In this document: piece after piece, positions 27,331-36,643 of the stretch
How positions within the stretch are numbered: position 1 is the stretch's first letter
Layout: the number at the start of each line of letters is the position of its first letter
Assembly: GCA_963800285.1 (NCBI GenBank)
Contig: CAWDAL010000009.1
Span: forward strand, 1 to 64,000
Length of the DNA stretch: 64,000 nucleotides
DNA from: DASUPK01 sp963800285
Lineage (GTDB): Bacteria > Actinomycetota > Thermoleophilia > Solirubrobacterales > 70-9
Direction of reading: 5' to 3'
Position numbers and translations under genes: made by a program
Notes under the pieces: model-generated
The model's input: only the letters and a program-made list of their open reading frames with translations
Database searches by the model: none
Told to the model about the DNA's origin: nothing

Positions 27331-28623
27331 CTACCGGGCGGAGCCGGCTTCCGCATCCGCCGGCCGCAGGCAGTAGCCGAACGCGGTCAGCGAGTCAACG
27401 GGGCCGAAATAGCCGAAGGCGGTCGCCGACCAGGTCCCGTCATCGTTGAAGTACCCGCCGCCGAAGAAGGCACTACCGGTCCCGGCGAGGCTGAACCCAC
27501 CCGAGGTCAGCTCGAGGCCGGGTGGACATGAAGGTGTGGTGGCAACCGCCGGGCCGAACGCGGGGACCGGAGTGGAAGCCTGGACCTCGGTCAGCGGCAG
27601 GCTCGGATCGCTCGCGCAGTAGGCGATCGCCGTCAGCTCGCCGCCGTCATGGCCGGCGGCGTAGGCCGTGACCCGCCAGGCGGTCGGCGAGATCGCCCTC
27701 GACTCGGTGATGTAGTTGCCGCCCTCGGTCCGAAACGGGGTGGTGAAGTTGGTTCGCTGGAATCCTCCCGAGAACAGGTACTGCCCGGCCGGGCAGCTCG
27801 CAATCGCCGTGTTGACGCTGTGCCGCCGCACGAACACGGTCCGGTGCGGCGACGACATCGGGACCAGCCCCCTGCCGCAGACCACCTGGAGGGTGGCGGT
27901 CCGGGGGGTGGTCCGGCGAGGGCTGCGATCGATGATCAGAGCCGTGACGTGGAAGCCGCGCTGGACTCCCAGCCGCTCGTAGGAATGGGGATAGATCCCC
28001 TCGCCGTCCGGGCCGAGCCCCGGATAGCTCGTCAGCCCGCCCCCGAGCGGGGACGAGCCATGCGGGCAGAGCACCACCAGCCGCTTCGCCCGGTCAGGGT
28101 CCTTCAGCCGAAACGACTTCGCAATGAAGCTGAGACGCCTGAGCGGCCCGCGGCCCAGGCGGCGGGCCTCGGCGCCACGCCGGCTCGGCGGCACTCCCCG
28201 CCGGTAGACCTCGCCGCCGGCGGTGTCCAGGACGAAAACCCCCTGGTGGCGAAGCGCGAAGACCATCCGCTGGCAGGAGCTGCGCTTGGCGATCACGTAG
28301 ACCACGTCGGGCTGTCTTACGCCCCGGAACCCGCGAGCGACCTCCGCCGGCAGGGGGCCCCAGAACCGCACCAGCGCGGCCATCCGGCGCGGCGACGCAT
28401 AGCAGCCGTCCTTCGATCCGGAGCGCTGGCCCCCCGCCACCTTGAAGGCGATCTCGAGCTTCCTGGTCGGCAGATTGTGGCCACCGGAGCGCACCGCCTG
28501 AGCGCGATCCGCACCGGCGGAGAGCCCGAGCACCGCGGCGAGCAGGCACGCGATTCCTGCTGGGGCTAGAAGGCCGAGCTGGTCCCGGCGGCTCGGAGCG
28601 CAAGCAGGAAGATCACCAAGCAA
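27331..28623 (-). CDS. Secreted protein of unknown function
   Basis: A 430-residue exported protein; not recognised. A hydrophobic signal (about 17-40) follows a TTG start at 28623 that lies inside the upstream gene (58-bp overlap). The mature part has many Cys spaced in beta-rich repeats, with recurring CPAGQYLFSGGF, CPPGLELTSGGF and SLTAFGYC units, each about 90 residues apart, suggesting repeated domains. Possibly cell-surface exposed. Transcribed with the membrane protein upstream. Confidence 0.75.
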   Translation of the reverse strand: MLGDLPACAPSRRDQLGLLAPAGIACLLAAVLGLSAGADRAQAVRSGGHNLPTRKLEIAFKVAGGQRSGSKDGCYASPRRMAALVRFWGPLPAEVARGFRGVRQPDVVYVIAKRSSCQRMVFALRHQGVFVLDTAGGEVYRRGVPPSRRGAEARRLGRGPLRRLSFIAKSFRLKDPDRAKRLVVLCPHGSSPLGGGLTSYPGLGPDGEGIYPHSYERLGVQRGFHVTALIIDRSPRRTTPRTATLQVVCGRGLVPMSSPHRTVFVRRHSVNTAIASCPAGQYLFSGGFQRTNFTTPFRTEGGNYITESRAISPTAWRVTAYAAGHDGGELTAIAYCASDPSLPLTEVQASTPVPAFGPAVATTPSCPPGLELTSGGFSLAGTGSAFFGGGYFNDDGTWSATAFGYFGPVDSLTAFGYCLRPADAEAGSAR

Positions 28624-28997
28624 GCCGTGGCCATTATGCCGGTGTCCCGCCGGACGATCGCCAGGGCGATCTGAGTCTGGCGCTCCTCCGGAAGGGAGCG
28701 GACGTCGAGGTCACCGAGCTCCTGGGCCACCGCGCCCGCCCGCACCACCTCGGCGAGCAGCGAGACGACGAGTGGCAGGACCCCGTAGAGGACGTGGAGC
28801 TGGTCGGCGTGGTGACCGGTGAACACGAGCAGGAGGCCCAGCAGCGCCTGGAGGATGACGGTCACCTGCGCGATCCGGAGCGCGTACCAGAACCCCGCCG
28901 CCGGCCGATCCTGGAGCCAGGCGATGCCGCCCCACACCCCCGCCCCCAGATTGGCGGCGATCAGACAGACCCCGACTACGAGATGGACTTCCGGCAC
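28566..28997 (-). CDS. Small four-helix membrane protein
   Basis: A 143-residue membrane protein with helices around residues 3-25, 38-60, 68-90 and 118-138. Family not recognised. GTG start. Divergent from nuoA, which begins 135 bp away on the other strand. Confidence 0.75.
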   Translation of the reverse strand: MPEVHLVVGVCLIAANLGAGVWGGIAWLQDRPAAGFWYALRIAQVTVILQALLGLLLVFTGHHADQLHVLYGVLPLVVSLLAEVVRAGAVAQELGDLDVRSLPEERQTQIALAIVRRDTGIMATACLVIFLLALRAAGTSSAF

Positions 28998-29088
28998 GGC
29001 CGCGGGAGGTTACGGGCTCCGAGACGGCAAAGCCGCCAGAAAGGGTCGGAATTCCGCTTGCTGATGCGGAAAAGCACTATGTAACACC

Positions 29089-29120
29089 TTGCTACAAAGT
29101 CGCGGACGCGGTGGTATAAC
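29089..29120 (+). promoter_or_regulatory. Candidate promoter of the nuo operon
   Basis: TTGCTA at 29089-29094 and TATAAC at 29115-29120, spaced 20 bp. Start of transcription would fall only a few bases before the nuoA GTG (29133), giving a nearly leaderless message. Spacing is longer than ideal. Confidence 0.4.
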
Positions 29121-29132
29121 GCCCAGCGGACC

Positions 29133-29492
29133 GTGCTTCAGAGCTACCTCCCAGTTCTCGTGTTCGCAGGCCTCGGGATCATCGTGGGAGGCGCCTTCGC
29201 ACTGTTGAACTCGATCACCGGGCCGAAGCGCCCGAATCCGATCAAGGGGCAGCCGTATGAGTGCGGGCTCCCCTCCCACATCACCCGGACCTTCCGCTTC
29301 GGCGTGAGCTTCTACATGATCGCGATGCTCTTCATCCTGTTCGACATCGAGGTCGTCTTCCTCTATCCGGTCGGCGTCCTCGTCCACGCCACCAAGAGCG
29401 TGTTCGTGCTGGGAGAGATCCTCGTCTTCGTCGCGCTGTTGCTCGTCGCCCTCGTCTTCGTCTGGCGTCGAGGAGCGCTCGATTGGAAGTAG
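29133..29492 (+). CDS. nuoA: NADH-quinone oxidoreductase subunit A
   Basis: 119 residues, three membrane helices. KRPNPIKGQPYECGLP and FDIEVVFLYP are the conserved loop and helix of NuoA at the junction of the quinone cavity and membrane arm of complex I. GTG start. First gene of the 14-gene operon; overlaps nuoB by 10 bases. Confidence 0.97.
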   Translation: MLQSYLPVLVFAGLGIIVGGAFALLNSITGPKRPNPIKGQPYECGLPSHITRTFRFGVSFYMIAMLFILFDIEVVFLYPVGVLVHATKSVFVLGEILVFVALLLVALVFVWRRGALDWK

Positions 29493-30163
29493 AGAGGGAG
29501 AGCCTCCGAGCCCGCCAGCTGCGCGCCCGTGACCTGCTGCGGGGGGACCTGGAAGGTCGTGACCTCGAGGAGTACGTCGAGGAGCGCCTGCTCACGACGA
29601 CGCTCGAGAACGTCCTCAACTGGGGACGATCCAATGCCCTCTTCCCGATGACCTTCGGCCTCGCCTGCTGCGCCATCGAGATGATGTCGATGGTCACCTC
29701 GCGCTACGACATCGCGAGGTTCGGCGCCGAGGCCTTCCGCGCCTCGCCGCGACAGGCGGACATGATGATCCTCTCCGGCCGCGTCTCGGTGAAGATGGCG
29801 CCGGTCGTCCGCCGCGTCTACGACCAGATGCTGGAGCCCAAGTGGGTGATCGCGATGGGCGCCTGCTCCTCCTCGGGCGGCATGTTCGCCAACTACGCCG
29901 TCGTCCAGGGCGCCGACAAGTTCATGCCCGTCGACATCCACGTGCCGGGGTGCCCGCCCCGCCCCGAGGCCCTCCTCCACGGCTTCAACAAGCTGCAGCG
30001 GCTGGTCCGCGGCCGGCCCGACCTGGGCTGGCGCGAGCGCTACAACGCATCCGGCACCGAGGAGTGGGCGCGCTTCGAGTCGGGCGAGCCGACGCCAGAG
30101 GCGATCGAGCGCGCGGCCCGCGCCCTGCAGCCGAAGCACTCGGAGGAAGCGACGGATGCCTGA
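29483..30163 (+). CDS. nuoB: NADH-quinone oxidoreductase subunit B
   Basis: 226 residues. Holds the N2 [4Fe-4S] cluster that reduces quinone: tandem Cys in GLACCAIEM, Cys in GACSSSGGMF and in PGCPPRPEAL. TTG 29483 is the only start that keeps the full conserved region; its coding overlaps the end of nuoA. A 30-residue charged N-terminal segment precedes the conserved fold. Overlaps nuoC by 8 bases. Confidence 0.97.
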   Translation: MEVERESLRARQLRARDLLRGDLEGRDLEEYVEERLLTTTLENVLNWGRSNALFPMTFGLACCAIEMMSMVTSRYDIARFGAEAFRASPRQADMMILSGRVSVKMAPVVRRVYDQMLEPKWVIAMGACSSSGGMFANYAVVQGADKFMPVDIHVPGCPPRPEALLHGFNKLQRLVRGRPDLGWRERYNASGTEEWARFESGEPTPEAIERAARALQPKHSEEATDA

Positions 30164-30701
30164 CGCTCCCGGGCTGGAGCTGATCGCCCAGGGAATCGAC
30201 AGAGGGCGGGCGGGGACGGTCATCGAAACCTCGGTCGAGCACGGTCGCGCGACGCTGATCGTCAATCCGGAGGGTGTCCTCCACGCCCTCACCTGGCTTC
30301 GCGACACGCCCGAGCAGGGCTACCGCTTCCTCTCCAGCGTGCACGCCGCCGACTACCTGCCCGCCACTCCCCGCTTCGCCGTCCACTACGAGCTGCTCTG
30401 CCGCGAGCGCATGGAGCGGCTGCACGTCAAGGCGCTGCTGGCGGATCCGGCGGGCACCAATGGCGACTCGGACAAGCTCCCCGAGATCGACTCCTGCGTC
30501 GCCCTCTACCCCACCGCCGATTTCCAGGAACGGGAGGCCTACGACTTCTTCGGGATCGTCTTCCGCGGCCATCCCGACCTGCGCCGGATCCTGATGCCCG
30601 AGGACTACGTCGGCTGGCCGCAGCGCCGCGACTTCCCGATCGGCGGTGAGCCGGTGCTCTTCACGCACAACGAGATCGAGACCCCGAGGTGGTTCGAGTA
30701 A
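30156..30701 (+). CDS. nuoC: NADH-quinone oxidoreductase subunit C
   Basis: 181 residues of the 30-kDa peripheral arm subunit. EREAYDFFGIVFRGHPDLRRIL is the family signature. Separate from nuoD, unlike the fused nuoCD of enterobacteria. Stop TAA shares one base with the nuoD ATG. Confidence 0.96.
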   Translation: MPDAPGLELIAQGIDRGRAGTVIETSVEHGRATLIVNPEGVLHALTWLRDTPEQGYRFLSSVHAADYLPATPRFAVHYELLCRERMERLHVKALLADPAGTNGDSDKLPEIDSCVALYPTADFQEREAYDFFGIVFRGHPDLRRILMPEDYVGWPQRRDFPIGGEPVLFTHNEIETPRWFE

Positions 30702-32005
30702 TGGCCGACGATCTGCTCCGGGACGAGGCGGACATCACCGAGCGCGGGTACTCCCGCGAGGGCGAGGACCCCTCGGCGCCGCTGGTGGACGCCGCCGAGA
30801 TCGCCCATCAGGACCTGGCGGGACCCGGCCTCGAGCCCGAGCAGGAGATCCTCACGATCAACATGGGGCCGCACCACCCGGCGACCCATGGAGTGCTGCG
30901 GCTGATCGTGACGCTGCAGGGCGAGCGGATCCTCGACTGCAAGCCGATCATGGGCTACCTCCACACCGGGATCGAGAAGTCCTGCGAGGACAAGAGCTAC
31001 TGGAAGGTCATCCCGTTCGTGGAGCGGATGGACTACCTCTCCTACTTCTTCCAGATGGAGTCCTTCTGCGGCTGCGTCGAGCGCCTGATCGAGCTGGAGA
31101 TCCCCGACCGGGCCAAGTACCTGCGGATCCTCCACATGGAGCTCAACCGGATCCACTCGCACCTGGTCTGGCTCGGCACCTCGGCCCTCGACCTCGGCGC
31201 GATCTCGATGTTCTGGTACTGCTTCCGCGAGCGCGACACGATCCTCGATCTCTTCGAGATGTCGGCCGGCCAGCGGATGCACACCCGCTACTTCCAGGTC
31301 GGCGGCGTCTTCGAGGACATCCCGGTCGGCTTCGAGCGGAAGGTCCGGAAGTTCATCGACCTGATGCCGAGCCGGATCGACCAGTACGAGGCCCTCCTCG
31401 ACCGCAACGAGATCTTCCTGCATCGGACCCGCAACGTCGGGGTCGTCTCGCGCGAGCGCCTGCTCGAGCTGGGCGTCACCGGCCCGCTGCTCCGCGCCGC
31501 CGGCGAGCCCTGGGACCTCCGCAAGTCCCCCGGCTACCTCTCCTACGGCGACTTCGACTTCAAGATCCCGGTCGGGACGATCGGCGACGGCTACGACCGC
31601 TACCGCGTGCGGCTCCAGGAGATGCGGGAGTCGGTGCGGATCATCGAGCAGGTCCTCGACGGGCTGCCCGAGGGGCCCTGGATCTCTGACGACCGCAAAT
31701 ACGTGCTGCCCCCGCGCGACGAGCTCTCGACCTCGATGGAGTCGCTGATCCATCACTTCAAGCTCGTCACCGAGGGCTACCGCGTCGACCCAGGCGAGCT
31801 CTACTACTCGATCGAGTCGCCCCGCGGCGAGCTCGGCTGCTTCGTGCTGGCGGACGGCTCCTCGAAGCCGGCGCGGGTCCACTTCCGGGATCCGTCCTTC
31901 GTCAACCTGCAGGCCTTCCGCGACATGTCGGTCGGCGGGCTGATCGCGGACCTGATCCAGAACCTGGCGATGCTCGACCCGATCATCGGAGGTGTGGACC
32001 GGTGA
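30701..32005 (+). CDS. nuoD: NADH-quinone oxidoreductase subunit D
   Basis: 434 residues of the 49-kDa subunit forming the quinone site with NuoB. MGPHHPATHG near residue 55 and the C-terminal end DLIQNLAMLDPIIGGVDR are characteristic. ATG 30701. About 45 acidic residues precede the conserved core. Overlaps nuoE by 4 bases. Confidence 0.97.
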   Translation: MADDLLRDEADITERGYSREGEDPSAPLVDAAEIAHQDLAGPGLEPEQEILTINMGPHHPATHGVLRLIVTLQGERILDCKPIMGYLHTGIEKSCEDKSYWKVIPFVERMDYLSYFFQMESFCGCVERLIELEIPDRAKYLRILHMELNRIHSHLVWLGTSALDLGAISMFWYCFRERDTILDLFEMSAGQRMHTRYFQVGGVFEDIPVGFERKVRKFIDLMPSRIDQYEALLDRNEIFLHRTRNVGVVSRERLLELGVTGPLLRAAGEPWDLRKSPGYLSYGDFDFKIPVGTIGDGYDRYRVRLQEMRESVRIIEQVLDGLPEGPWISDDRKYVLPPRDELSTSMESLIHHFKLVTEGYRVDPGELYYSIESPRGELGCFVLADGSSKPARVHFRDPSFVNLQAFRDMSVGGLIADLIQNLAMLDPIIGGVDR

Positions 32006-32826
32006 GCCCGCTGCTGCCGAAGGGCAAGCGCGACTGGACCAGCGATCCCGGGCACATCCACGACGTGCCGGAGCCGCCGCCGATGCCCGACGAGCAGGCG
32101 CAGGTCGGCGTCGACATCCCCGGCGAGGAGATCGAGGTCATCCAGGCCAGCAGGGAGGAGCGCCGACCGCATGGCGAGGCCGCCCCCGTGCCCGAGCCCT
32201 CCGAGGTCGAGGTGCCGGTCGCCCTTGCTCGGGAGATCCGGCGGGCGATGAAGCGCTATCCGCGCGAGCGGTCGGCGGCCATCCCGGCGCTCTGGGCCGT
32301 CCAGCGGCGCTACGGCTGGTGCACGCCCGAGGGCATCGAGCAGGCCGCGGCGGTCATGGGCGTCACGCCGGGTTACCTCGAGTCGGTCGCCAGTTTCTAC
32401 GACCTCTTCCGCCTGGAGCCCGAGGGCGACCACCAGGTTCTGGTCTGCACCAACATCAGCTGCTGGCTGCGCGGCGCGGACAGCCTGCTCGAGGCGTTCG
32501 GCGAGGCCGCGGGCGTCGACGGCCAGGGGACCTCCGAGGACGGCAAGGTCTTCGTGCGCGGCTTCGAGTGTCTCGGCGCCTGCGATCTGGCGCCGATGGC
32601 CTCGATCGACGAGCGCTACTACGGGCCGCTCACCGAGGACGACGCGGCCACGGCGGTCGAGCAGCTGCGCAAGAGGGGCGCGGACGTCCTGCCCGAGAAG
32701 CGCCTTCAGGACCGGCCCGCCGCCGGCGGGGCGCGCGGTGGTGGCGACAAGCGCCTTGCCCGTCATTCGCTCAACAAGGGCAGCCGGCCGAAGCCCAAGG
32801 CCAAGGCCAAGAAGGAGAAGAGCTGA
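32002..32826 (+). CDS. nuoE: NADH-quinone oxidoreductase subunit E with terminal extensions
   Basis: 274 residues, while most NuoE have 160-220. The central fold (about 75-215) binds a [2Fe-2S] cluster through CTNISC and CLGAC. A roughly 70-residue acidic/proline-rich N-terminal extension and a 50-residue basic C-terminal tail ending in KPKAKAKKEK surround it. GTG 32002 overlaps the nuoD stop. The extensions are open reading frame continuations with normal codon use; their role is unknown. Confidence 0.94.
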   Translation: MSPLLPKGKRDWTSDPGHIHDVPEPPPMPDEQAQVGVDIPGEEIEVIQASREERRPHGEAAPVPEPSEVEVPVALAREIRRAMKRYPRERSAAIPALWAVQRRYGWCTPEGIEQAAAVMGVTPGYLESVASFYDLFRLEPEGDHQVLVCTNISCWLRGADSLLEAFGEAAGVDGQGTSEDGKVFVRGFECLGACDLAPMASIDERYYGPLTEDDAATAVEQLRKRGADVLPEKRLQDRPAAGGARGGGDKRLARHSLNKGSRPKPKAKAKKEKS

Positions 32827-34178
32827 TGGCCTCCGAGGAGACGCGCCTCCTCTTCCGCAACATCGACGAGCCCGGGCTCGCCTCGATCAAGATCTACCGC
32901 AAGTTCGGCGGCTACCAGGCGATCCGCAAGGCGTATGAGGAGATGACCCCCGAGGAGGTGCTGAAGGAGCTCGAGGACTCGGGCCTGCGAGGCCGCGGCG
33001 GCGCGGGCTTCTCGATGGGCAAGAAGGCCTCGTTCCTCCCGCGGGGGGACATGGACAAGTACCTCTGCTGCAACGCCGACGAGTCCGAGCCGGGCGCCTT
33101 CAAGGACCGAGAGCTGCTGCAGAAGAACCCGCACCAGCTGATCGAGGGGATCATCATCGCCGCACGCGCCGCCGGCGCCAACCGCTGCTTCATCTACATC
33201 CGCGGTGAATACGACCTCCAGGGCGACATCCTCGACCGTGCGGTCGAGGAGGCCTACGAGGCCGGCTTTCTCGGCGGGGACGTGCTCGGCACCGGAGAGC
33301 AGGTCGAGCTGGTCGTCCACCGCGGCGCGGGCGCCTACATCTGCGGCGAGGAGACCGCCCTGCTCGACTCGCTCGAGGGCAAGCGCGGCAACCCACGCCT
33401 GAAGCCGCCCTTTCCCGCCGTCCAGGGCCTCTATGACGGCCCGACGCTGATCAACAACGTCGAGACCCTCTCCAACGCGCCGCACATCATCTCCTCGGGC
33501 GCCAAGTGGTTCACGAGCTTCGGCACCGAGCAGTCGCCGGGCACCAAGGTCACCTCGGTCTCGGGGGACGTGCAGCGGCCGGGCAACTACGAGGTCGAGC
33601 TCGGCATCCCGACGAAGGTCCTGATCAACGAGCTCGCCGGTGGGCCGCTGCCCGGCCGCAAGATCAAGGGGTTCTTCCCCGGAGGCTCGTCCTCACCGGT
33701 GCTGCTGCCGGAGGAGGGCCTCGACCTGCCCTACAGCTTCGAGGCCATGCAGGAGGCCGGGTCGATGCTCGGCTCCGGCTCGATCATCGTCTTCGACGAC
33801 ACCACCAGCGTCGTCGAGCTGGCGCTGCGGACCGCCCGCTTCTACCACCACGAGTCCTGCGGCAAGTGCACGCCCTGTCGCGAGGGGACCAACTGGACCG
33901 TGAAGATGCTCGAGCGGATGATCCGCGGCCAGGCGACGCCGATCGACCTGGAGACCGTCGCCTCGGTCCAGGACAACATCATCGGCAACTGCCTCTGCGT
34001 CCTCGGCGACTCGATGGCGATGCCGGTCGGCGCGATGGTGAAGAAGTTCCGCGACGAGTTCATCGAGGCGATCCAGCACGGCGTCCCCGGCGGCAGCCTC
34101 GGCGCGCCGAGCGGCGACCCGGCGATCGCGGCGCCCGGCCAGGAGCCGATGCCCGTCAGGGCGGGGGCGGTGGCGTGA
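32826..34178 (+). CDS. nuoF: NADH-quinone oxidoreductase subunit F
   Basis: 450 residues. Binds NADH and FMN (GLRGRGGAGFSMGKK near residue 55, ICGEETALLDSLEG near 175) and a [4Fe-4S] cluster (ESCGKCTPCREG near 345 and a later Cys). ATG 32826 overlaps the nuoE stop (TGATG). Confidence 0.97.
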   Translation: MASEETRLLFRNIDEPGLASIKIYRKFGGYQAIRKAYEEMTPEEVLKELEDSGLRGRGGAGFSMGKKASFLPRGDMDKYLCCNADESEPGAFKDRELLQKNPHQLIEGIIIAARAAGANRCFIYIRGEYDLQGDILDRAVEEAYEAGFLGGDVLGTGEQVELVVHRGAGAYICGEETALLDSLEGKRGNPRLKPPFPAVQGLYDGPTLINNVETLSNAPHIISSGAKWFTSFGTEQSPGTKVTSVSGDVQRPGNYEVELGIPTKVLINELAGGPLPGRKIKGFFPGGSSSPVLLPEEGLDLPYSFEAMQEAGSMLGSGSIIVFDDTTSVVELALRTARFYHHESCGKCTPCREGTNWTVKMLERMIRGQATPIDLETVASVQDNIIGNCLCVLGDSMAMPVGAMVKKFRDEFIEAIQHGVPGGSLGAPSGDPAIAAPGQEPMPVRAGAVA

Positions 34179-36643
34179 CGCGGCAGATCCGCAATCACGT
34201 TTCGATCGTGGTCGACGGTCGCGAGGTGACGGCGCCCGAGGGCACGATGCTCCACGACGCGGCCAAGATGGGCGACGTCGAGATCCCGGTCTTCTGTTAC
34301 GAGCCGAAGCTCGGTGAGCCGGTCGGCGCCTGCCGCATGTGCCTGGTCGAGATCGAGGGGATGCCGAAGCTGCAGACCTCCTGCTCGACCCCGATCCGGG
34401 ACGGCATGGTCGTCTACACGCAGACCGAGCGGGTCCAGGAGGCCCAGAACGCGGTCGTCGAGTTCCTGCTCGTCAACCACCCGCTCGACTGCCCGGTCTG
34501 CGACAAGGGCGGCGAGTGCCCGCTGCAGGACATCGCGATGGGCTGGGGCCCGGGCAAGAGCCGGTTCACCGACCCGAAGCGCCACTTCCAGAAGCCGCTC
34601 GAGCTCTCGCCGCTGGTGGCGATCGACCGCGAGCGCTGCATCCTCTGCTACCGCTGCGTCCGCTTCAGCCAGGAGGTCGCCGAGGACGAGCAGCTCCAGC
34701 TGCTCGAGCGCGGTGACAAGACCTTCGTCGGCACCTTCGACGAGCGCCCCTACATCGCGCCCTTCCACGGCAACATCACCGAGCTCTGCCCGGTCGGCGC
34801 GCTGACCTCCTACACCTACCGCTTCCGCGCGCGGCCCTGGGACATCGAGGACGCGGGCTCGATCTGCACCCTCTGCCCGAGCCAATGCAACGTCAAGTTC
34901 ACGGTCCGTGACGAGCGCGTGCTCCGCGTCCTCGCCCGCGACAACCTCGAGGTCGACGACGGCTGGCTCTGCGACAAGGGCCGCTTCGCCTTCCAGATGT
35001 TCAACTCGGAGGACCGGATCACGCGGCCGATGGTCCGCGCGGGCGACGGGAGCCTCAGCCCGATCTCCTGGGACGAGGCGGTCACCAAGGTCGCCGACGC
35101 GATCCGCGGTGCGGGCGAGAAGGCCGCCGCCGTGGTCGGGGGCGGCACCTCGAACGAGGAGGGCTGGCTCGTCCAGCGGATCCTCCGCAGCGCCGGCTCC
35201 TCCAACGTCGACTGCTCGGCGAACCCGGTCGACGCCGGCCTGCTCGGCGAGCTCTCCCGCCCCGAGCTCGGCTCGAGGATCTCCGACCTCGACCACGCCG
35301 ACGCCATCCTCGTGATCGGCACAGACCCACTGCACGAGATGCCCATCCTCGACCTGCGCATCCGCAAGGCGGTCCGCCGCAGCAACGCCAAGCTGATGGT
35401 TGCCTCCGAGCGACCGACCACCCTCGACGGCGGAGCGGCCGAGGCGATCCGCTATCTGCCCGGCGACGCCGCCGCCTTCGTCAGCGCCCTGGCCGGCGCC
35501 CTCGGCGCCGCGGGCTACGACCCCGACGGCCCCTTCGACAAGGAGGCGGCCGCCATCGCCGGGATCCTGCGCGACGCGCCCGACCAGGCGATCGTCTGGG
35601 GCGAGCGCCTGTGGCGGAACCCCGGCGCGGTCGAGGCACTCCACGCGTGCGCGCGCGCTCTCGAGATGCACCAGCGCATCGGCCCGGGCCTCCTGGAGAT
35701 CCCCGAGGAGTCCAACGCGCGCGGCCTGCGCGAGGTGGGCTGCCTGCCCGGAGCGAAGCCGGGTCTGGAGCCAACGGAGAGCGGCCGGGGCAGCGCAGCG
35801 ATCAAGGACGGCCTCGCGAGCCACGAGCTCGGGGCGACGCTGCTCGTCAATGCGGACCCGGTCCGGACGCAGCCCGATTCCGACGGCTGGCGCGAAGCGC
35901 TGGCGGGCAACTTCGTCGTCGCGATCGCCGGCTTCGAGGACGAGTCGACCAAGCTGGCGAACCTGGTCATCCCCGCGGAGACGTGGGCGGAGAAGGAGGG
36001 CACGGTCACCCACCCGGACGGCCGCCTCCAGCGCCTGCGCCGCAACGTCCCGCTGCCCGAGGGCATGATCCCCGGCTGGCGCTTCCTGGCCGCCGTGGCC
36101 GCAGAGCTCGGCAGCGACCTGACGCCGGAGTCCCCGGCCGAGGTCTTCGAAGCGCTCTCGAACGAGGTCCCCTTCTACGACTCGATCACCTACGAGGAGA
36201 TCGGCGGCACGGGGTTGCGTTGGGGCGATCGAGATCCGGGGCAGTCTTGGACGCCGGGGCGCCCGGAGGGAGCGTCCGGGGGCCGGCAAACACCGCCGGG
36301 AGTTCCCCCGGCCGCCCCCTCCGACCGCCCCTCGACGGATGGCCTGCTGCTGGGCACCTACCGCGACCTGTGGGCCACCGACGTCACCAAGCGCAATCCG
36401 GCGCTGCGGTTCCTGATGCCCAAGCAGAAGCTCGAATTGGCGGCCAAGGACGCCGAGGCACTTGAAGTGAGCAATGGCGACGCCGTCACGGTGGCCGTCA
36501 ACGGCCACAGCGTCGAAGCCACCGTTGCGGTTCGCGACCGGATGGCGCGGGGCGCCGCCTTCCTGATCGAGGGCACCGACGATGCGAACGGCAACGTGCT
36601 CACCAACAGCGTCCCCCAGCGGATCAGGGTGAGCAAGCGATGA
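34175..36643 (+). CDS. nuoG: NADH-quinone oxidoreductase subunit G
   Basis: 822 residues. N-terminal ferredoxin-like domain with [2Fe-2S] ligands (FCYEPKLGEPVGACRMC), the His/Cys N5 site (HPLDCPVCDKGGECPLQD), a [4Fe-4S] site (CILCYRC ... CPVGAL) and an additional CTLCPSQCNV cluster site near residue 230, followed by a molybdopterin-oxidoreductase-like domain. Around residues 685-730 there is a Gly/Pro/Arg-rich low-complexity insertion. GTG 34175 overlaps the nuoF stop. Confidence 0.96.
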   Translation: MTRQIRNHVSIVVDGREVTAPEGTMLHDAAKMGDVEIPVFCYEPKLGEPVGACRMCLVEIEGMPKLQTSCSTPIRDGMVVYTQTERVQEAQNAVVEFLLVNHPLDCPVCDKGGECPLQDIAMGWGPGKSRFTDPKRHFQKPLELSPLVAIDRERCILCYRCVRFSQEVAEDEQLQLLERGDKTFVGTFDERPYIAPFHGNITELCPVGALTSYTYRFRARPWDIEDAGSICTLCPSQCNVKFTVRDERVLRVLARDNLEVDDGWLCDKGRFAFQMFNSEDRITRPMVRAGDGSLSPISWDEAVTKVADAIRGAGEKAAAVVGGGTSNEEGWLVQRILRSAGSSNVDCSANPVDAGLLGELSRPELGSRISDLDHADAILVIGTDPLHEMPILDLRIRKAVRRSNAKLMVASERPTTLDGGAAEAIRYLPGDAAAFVSALAGALGAAGYDPDGPFDKEAAAIAGILRDAPDQAIVWGERLWRNPGAVEALHACARALEMHQRIGPGLLEIPEESNARGLREVGCLPGAKPGLEPTESGRGSAAIKDGLASHELGATLLVNADPVRTQPDSDGWREALAGNFVVAIAGFEDESTKLANLVIPAETWAEKEGTVTHPDGRLQRLRRNVPLPEGMIPGWRFLAAVAAELGSDLTPESPAEVFEALSNEVPFYDSITYEEIGGTGLRWGDRDPGQSWTPGRPEGASGGRQTPPGVPPAAPSDRPSTDGLLLGTYRDLWATDVTKRNPALRFLMPKQKLELAAKDAEALEVSNGDAVTVAVNGHSVEATVAVRDRMARGAAFLIEGTDDANGNVLTNSVPQRIRVSKR

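Noticed and set aside
28990..29132. A gacggcaaagccgcc word upstream of nuoA that recalls part of the c-di-GMP (GEMM-I) riboswitch
   Set aside because: The second conserved GCAAACC-type arm and the closing stem are missing, and the word overlaps the start region of the divergent gene.
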